A stretch of 54,768 nt of DNA, from assembly GCF_022213065.1 (NCBI RefSeq), contig NZ_JAKLJA010000042.1, forward strand, positions 1 through 54,768, in the 5' to 3' direction. A model generated the notes under the pieces. It was not told the origin of the DNA. It did no database searches and was given only the letters and a program-made list of their open reading frames with translations. Position numbers and translations under genes: made by a program. Each line of letters starts with the position of its first letter. Position 1 is the first letter of the stretch. The stretch is from Paraburkholderia tagetis (GTDB lineage Bacteria > Pseudomonadota > Gammaproteobacteria > Burkholderiales > Burkholderiaceae). Positions 51,263 through 54,768 of this stretch are shown here, in pieces.

Positions 51263-52147
51263 TCACGCGAAAAGGTCCCTAACGCGCTCGAAGGGAAGTC
51301 CCGACTCCGCCGCGCGTCGAACCTTCCGTTCGAGCACATGGTTCAAGGGCAGTTGTCTGTCCAGCGCGTCGAACAGGTCGAGTCCATCCATACAGATGAC
51401 ACGCTTGCCTCGACCGAAGGCAGCTAACCCGTCTGCCGTGAACCCGCTGTTGCTCACAAACAGGCCGCGCGCCCATGCGGCTTTCTGCTCAAGCTTCCCG
51501 TGAAACGCATGCAAATCGGCCGCTCCAGTGAGTTCGGACTGCCACTTCGCTTCGACAAGATAGGTTTCTCCCTGCAGCACGAAGCTGCCGTCTATCTGCT
51601 CCCCGCGATGGCGAAAAGGTTCTCGCGCTTCGAGGCCGAAACAGTCAAACGCGTCCTTGAGCCACGCCTCAAACGCGTAGCCTCGTGGCTGAGGTGCCAA
51701 CGACGACAGTTCAAGAAGTTTGCTCTTGAGTCCCGCGATTCGTTGGACATCCAGCGCCGGCTTGGGGGGAGGATTTGTTCTACCGGCTCCTTCCGGCTTG
51801 CCCTCGAGGCGGTTAATCAACGAGAGGAACTGTCCTTCGGCGTTGACTACCCAGTCTTCCCGCCCCTGCGACTGCCGAACGGCTTCGCGATATTTCCACA
51901 GAACCTTGAGCGTCTTAACGGCGGTACCCAAGTCCACCTTGTTCAAAAAGCACCTTAATCGTTTCGCTTTGGATGGGCCGTTATCGCGGTAGGCTGGGTC
52001 ATCGATGTCGACGTCGAGCTCTTCCAGAAAGAATATGCCCATGGTTCGGTCAGAGAAATTGAGCACATACCCGCCATTCATTTCAAACAAGTCATCCACG
52101 AGTTTCATGTCGAAGGTTCGAATATTCGGCGTCTTCATGCGTTGCAT
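51263..52147 (-). CDS. Restriction endonuclease-like (PD-(D/E)XK, Mrr-type) protein with an AbiJ-like N-terminus
   Basis: This 294-residue protein has two parts. Residues 10-85 (FEMNGGYVLNFSDRTMGIFF, then DVDIDDPAYRDNGPSKAKRL) resemble the N-terminal domain shared by AbiJ-type abortive-infection proteins and other effectors. Residues 155-260 are an Mrr-like nuclease core with Glu160 in GYAFE, Asp186 in EQIDGSF and Glu199/Lys201 in YLVEAKW, the PD-(D/E)XK catalytic set. It is probably a DNase acting on foreign or modified DNA. The HTH gene is convergent and the RES gene lies divergently on the other side. ATG 52147 is used; ATG 52138 is also possible. Confidence 0.82.
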   Translation of the reverse strand: MQRMKTPNIRTFDMKLVDDLFEMNGGYVLNFSDRTMGIFFLEELDVDIDDPAYRDNGPSKAKRLRCFLNKVDLGTAVKTLKVLWKYREAVRQSQGREDWVVNAEGQFLSLINRLEGKPEGAGRTNPPPKPALDVQRIAGLKSKLLELSSLAPQPRGYAFEAWLKDAFDCFGLEAREPFRHRGEQIDGSFVLQGETYLVEAKWQSELTGAADLHAFHGKLEQKAAWARGLFVSNSGFTADGLAAFGRGKRVICMDGLDLFDALDRQLPLNHVLERKVRRAAESGLPFERVRDLFA

Positions 52148-52432
52148 AAGGTCTCTGCCTGGTGGGTAATCATGCCGGCATCAGTCTTCCGCCTGCACCG
52201 CAGGCTGCCGCTCTTCTGGCTTCCAGTCTTGGGAAACGAAGAAAGTATGCCTGAACATGAGCCAAGCATTGCACCCGTGTGAAGCATCGACGAAGGCGGC
52301 CAACGACACGTAACCGTCCGCGCGCATCGTTACGAACTCAGCGTAGTATCGACAACCCTACGGACAGCCTCTTCGTATTATTCTGCGCAAGCTCTGCGTT
52401 TCATCGACGCGTCCGAACATCAAGGAATTATC
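52148..52432. other. Divergent promoter region between the nuclease and RES-type genes
   Basis: This 285-bp gap separates two divergent putative effectors, so promoters for both should be here. No full -35/-10 pair of high quality is evident. The right end holds AAGGA six bases before the RES start. No inverted repeat stands out. Confidence 0.35.
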
Positions 52433-53713
52433 TTGACTGACCACATTTGCTACGCCTGCTTCGAAGATTCCGTCCTCCGTGAAAGAGTACAACGGGTCGG
52501 GGGTGTTGACGAGTGCAGGGTCTGCGAGGAACGGCGGGAAGGTATATCCGTCGAACAACTCGCCGAATGGCTCGAGCCCGTCATGCGCGAAAACCTGGGT
52601 TGGGGCCGTGAGGTACCTTATTTCGGTGAGGGCGACAGCGACAGCGTTAGTTACCGCCGCCTTGGCGACCCGCTCGAACATTGGGTGCAGAACTTTCTCG
52701 GACAGTATTTCGACTTCCAGAACGAAATAATCGACGCCGTTATAGAAAGCGAATTCTTCTATCCCGGGGATGGCGGAGAGCCTTTCTGGGATGAGACGAT
52801 GGATTACGAGGAGGTCAGGCACAGTGGAGGGGAGTTCGGGCTCGCGTGGCAGGAGACCCTTCAGGACGTGCGGCATAGGAGGCGTTTCTTCAGCGAGAAA
52901 GCCCACAAGTTTTTCGCTGAGTTGTTCGCCGATGTCGAGCATATGCACTTGCCCGGCAAGCCGCGGTCACCGGTCGTACGTACACTCCGAACCGGTACGC
53001 GACTCTTTCGAGCACGGGTGGTTACGAGCTCCTCACTGCTTACCGAGATGGTCGACGACCCTTTGGCGCACATCGGCCCACCGCCGCCGCACCTCGCGCG
53101 GGCTGGCAGGATGAACGCGGAAGGGATTTCCGTCTTCTATGCGTCGCTAGAGTCGCCAACCTGCCTAGCAGAAATGCGCCCCGCGATTGGCAATGACATC
53201 GCGCTGATTGAACTGCGAACAAACAGGCCCCTGCGCGTATTGGATTTCGAGCGGCTTGAGACTGCGCGTTCAAGCAAACCGCTTAGCTATTTTCAACCTG
53301 ACTATCAAAAGCAACTGAAGCGCCGGAACTTTCTGAAGATACTTCATACTCTGATTGCCCAACCCGTCACGCCTGGTCACGAGTCTGACTATCTCATCAC
53401 CCAAACGATGGCGGAATTCCTTTCCCACGTCGCCGCTCCGTCGTTCGATGGCATCTTGTTCAAATCGACCCAGCGCCAGAACGGGACGAACATCGTGCTA
53501 TTTCCGAATGCGGTGCTCAACGAGTTTGGCGAGCCTCTCGCCTTGCCAGTGTCTCTCGCCGCCGAAAAGGTGAACCTGTTTCGAACCCAATCCATCTCTT
53601 ATGCGCACGTGAAGCTGGACTTCTATCGGCCGGACGACGCAAATGACGTTATCGTCTTTCAAGATGACGAACCACATCCGGATGACACGTATTCGGACGA
53701 TTGGCCGGATTAG
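52433..53713 (+). CDS. HEPN/RES N-terminal plus RES-domain protein, NAD-consuming toxin candidate
   Basis: The 426-residue protein starts with a zinc-ribbon-like CxxC pair (Cys6/Cys9 and Cys28/Cys31) and an acidic helical region. A C-terminal RES domain follows: TLRTGTRLFRAR (183-195), GRMNAEGISVFYASLESPTCLAEM (about 225-248, with Arg226, Tyr236 and Glu247) and FDGILFKSTQRQNGTNIVLF (about 338-357). RES toxins degrade NAD+. The N-terminus fits the HEPN/RES-associated group. A TTG start with AAGGA six bases upstream is preferred. No Xre-type antitoxin directly precedes it, unlike classical Xre-RES pairs. This suggests a defence effector kept inactive until triggered. Confidence 0.82.
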   Translation: MTDHICYACFEDSVLRERVQRVGGVDECRVCEERREGISVEQLAEWLEPVMRENLGWGREVPYFGEGDSDSVSYRRLGDPLEHWVQNFLGQYFDFQNEIIDAVIESEFFYPGDGGEPFWDETMDYEEVRHSGGEFGLAWQETLQDVRHRRRFFSEKAHKFFAELFADVEHMHLPGKPRSPVVRTLRTGTRLFRARVVTSSSLLTEMVDDPLAHIGPPPPHLARAGRMNAEGISVFYASLESPTCLAEMRPAIGNDIALIELRTNRPLRVLDFERLETARSSKPLSYFQPDYQKQLKRRNFLKILHTLIAQPVTPGHESDYLITQTMAEFLSHVAAPSFDGILFKSTQRQNGTNIVLFPNAVLNEFGEPLALPVSLAAEKVNLFRTQSISYAHVKLDFYRPDDANDVIVFQDDEPHPDDTYSDDWPD

Positions 53714-53834
53714 GTTAAGGTATATCACCTCTGCAATGACCGCGCGGCCTCGACGAGCCAGCTTGGCCGCGCAACGGCCAGCGACGAATTCGACGGATTC
53801 AAAGGCCGGCAAAACGGCAAGCGCATGGAACGCT

Positions 53835-54440
53835 ATGGCACTCGAGACTTACGACTGGTTGAAAATTGCGGCGTCATCTGCTGTTATCGGCTCGGTGGTG
53901 AGCTCTGTAATTAACGGCTTGTTCGCACGAGGCAAAGACAGGCGTGAACGAGACCGGGAGTCGTTCCTCGCTGCGCTGCTAGCGGTCGAAGAACTCGAAG
54001 GCTACATGCGTGCTTGCGTTCAGATGATTTACACAGACAGCGAAGCGCAGGCGGAGGCAAGTCGGTACGTTAGCTACGAACCCTTGCGTCAAGTGCGGCT
54101 TCCAGCTTTCTCGTACCCTAACGAAATCCAGTGGAAGTGGCTGCCGAAGGATACAGCAGCGCAACTGCGCGAGTTTCCCAACGCACATAGGGAGATTGCC
54201 CAGTACATTCGGAACAGTAGCGAATTCGATGACCCATTCGGCACGTGTGACGAGGTAACGCTCGGCTGTGCGCGGCTCGGAATGCAAGCTTGGGAACTGG
54301 CTGCCAAGGTGCGATATCGGTCGGGACTACCGACCGCACAGCTTCATCAGCACGGGGGAGACGCGTTGAAAACACTAAGCGACCGTGTTTTGCAGTATGA
54401 GCAGCGCGTCAAGAATCGTGAGTCGGCGCCGCCCATCTAG
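53835..54440 (+). CDS. Membrane-anchored protein of unknown function beside the RES gene
   Basis: The predicted 201-residue protein has one N-terminal membrane helix (IAASSAVIGSVVSSVINGLF). A basic juxtamembrane stretch follows (ARGKDRRERDRE), then a helical soluble domain (FLAALLAVEELEGYMRACVQM). ATG 53835 (MALETYDWLK) is chosen because the helix begins there; the open frame extends upstream but is low complexity. It begins 121 bp after the RES gene on the same strand, so they may be co-transcribed. I do not recognise a family. It may be a sensor, immunity or transmembrane partner, which is inference. Confidence 0.65.
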   Translation: MALETYDWLKIAASSAVIGSVVSSVINGLFARGKDRRERDRESFLAALLAVEELEGYMRACVQMIYTDSEAQAEASRYVSYEPLRQVRLPAFSYPNEIQWKWLPKDTAAQLREFPNAHREIAQYIRNSSEFDDPFGTCDEVTLGCARLGMQAWELAAKVRYRSGLPTAQLHQHGGDALKTLSDRVLQYEQRVKNRESAPPI

Positions 54441-54768
54441 CCCATGCCCGAAGGGAATAGCACGCAGCAGCCGGAGTCTGGCAGTCGGACTACGTGACCC
54501 TCGAGCACTGCACCGCGTGGCTTCCAGATGCAGACTCGGATTCGACAGCCTAACCGACGGCCATGAGAAGCTAAGCTGCGCGCAGCAGTATCGCAGCGCT
54601 CCGCGCGCTGCCTCCACGCCATTGTTGCGAGACGAGGACGTCACTGAACTCGTGAGTGCCGAATTCGAGCCCATTTTCGGCTAGGTTCCCAGTCGGAACA
54701 TCTCGAATGTCTCGGGGTCCTGCCTTTCTGTGATGAATTTTGCGAAGAAATGGGTTCCGGTGCTATTC
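54441..54768. other. Right-end region without a supported gene
   Basis: The last 328 bases show no gene I can support. A minus-strand frame reads RLSNPSLHLEATRCSARGS, a phrase I have seen in spurious small ORFs of proteobacterial islands, so a dispersed repeat is possible. A GC-rich self-complementary patch (GCTGCGCGCAGC) lies near 54580. The window ends before any downstream gene. Confidence 0.4.

Noticed and set aside
54548..54700. Integron attC site starting at GCCTAAC
   Set aside because: One half-core is present but I could not find the pairing GTTRRRY core at proper distance with an imperfect palindrome.
1..54768. CRISPR array
   Set aside because: No regularly spaced direct repeats of 24-40 bp with unique spacers were seen. 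The repeats found are short coding or two-copy arrays.

Overview
The window looks like the origin-proximal part of chromosome 1 of a Burkholderia sensu lato species (Paraburkholderia, Caballeronia or a relative). It is GC-rich. It carries the rpmH-rnpA-yidD-yidC-mnmE block diverging from dnaA-dnaN-gyrB, a Burkholderia-style type II secretion cluster with gspC on the opposite strand, and an adaptive-response ada-alkA pair. The genus is inferred from protein sequence and gene order; no rRNA is present.

Layout. 1-4366: the 3' part of a group II intron whose maturase gene is split by a 2.9 kb serine-recombinase element (nested mobile elements). 4.5-6.5 kb: a CobW-family GTPase and a small lytic transglycosylase. 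7.0-19.3 kb: gspD-E-F, gspC (reverse), gspG-H-I-J-K-L-M-N, encoding a near-complete type II secretion machine; the prepilin peptidase is not here. 19.4-24.3 kb: an outer-membrane efflux factor, a small membrane protein, a MarR regulator and a 14-TM DHA2 exporter, without the periplasmic adaptor that usually joins such parts. 24.3-30.3 kb: an OmpA-type lipoprotein, a second lipoprotein, gshA, alkA and ada. 30.5-37.9 kb: small genes (VOC, YaeQ, LysE, HtrA-like protease, PAP2 phosphatase, exported small proteins) interspersed with intergenic RNA candidates. 37.9-49.1 kb: mnmE, an XRE-like regulator, yidC, yidD, rnpA, rpmH, dnaA, dnaN, gyrB. 49.1-54.8 kb: an accessory region with an unknown protein, a winged-helix protein, a PD-(D/E)XK nuclease with an AbiJ-like N-terminus, a HEPN/RES-type NAD-consuming toxin candidate and a membrane protein. 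This reads as a defence or genome-conflict island beside gyrB.

Most notable: (1) a pair of small-RNA candidates, one on + near 30.55-30.61 kb and one on - near 35.96-36.01 kb. They share the same architecture (CCATGT, loop, ATGGATTA, then a GCCCGC/GCGGGC terminator). The first has a strong promoter and two tandem copies of an anti-Shine-Dalgarno decamer, one of them in the loop. (2) The accessory block at 49.9-54.4 kb with a RES-domain effector and a restriction-like nuclease. (3) The recombinase element inside the intron maturase gene. (4) In-frame 12-bp degenerate repeats in both of the adjacent repair genes ada and alkA.
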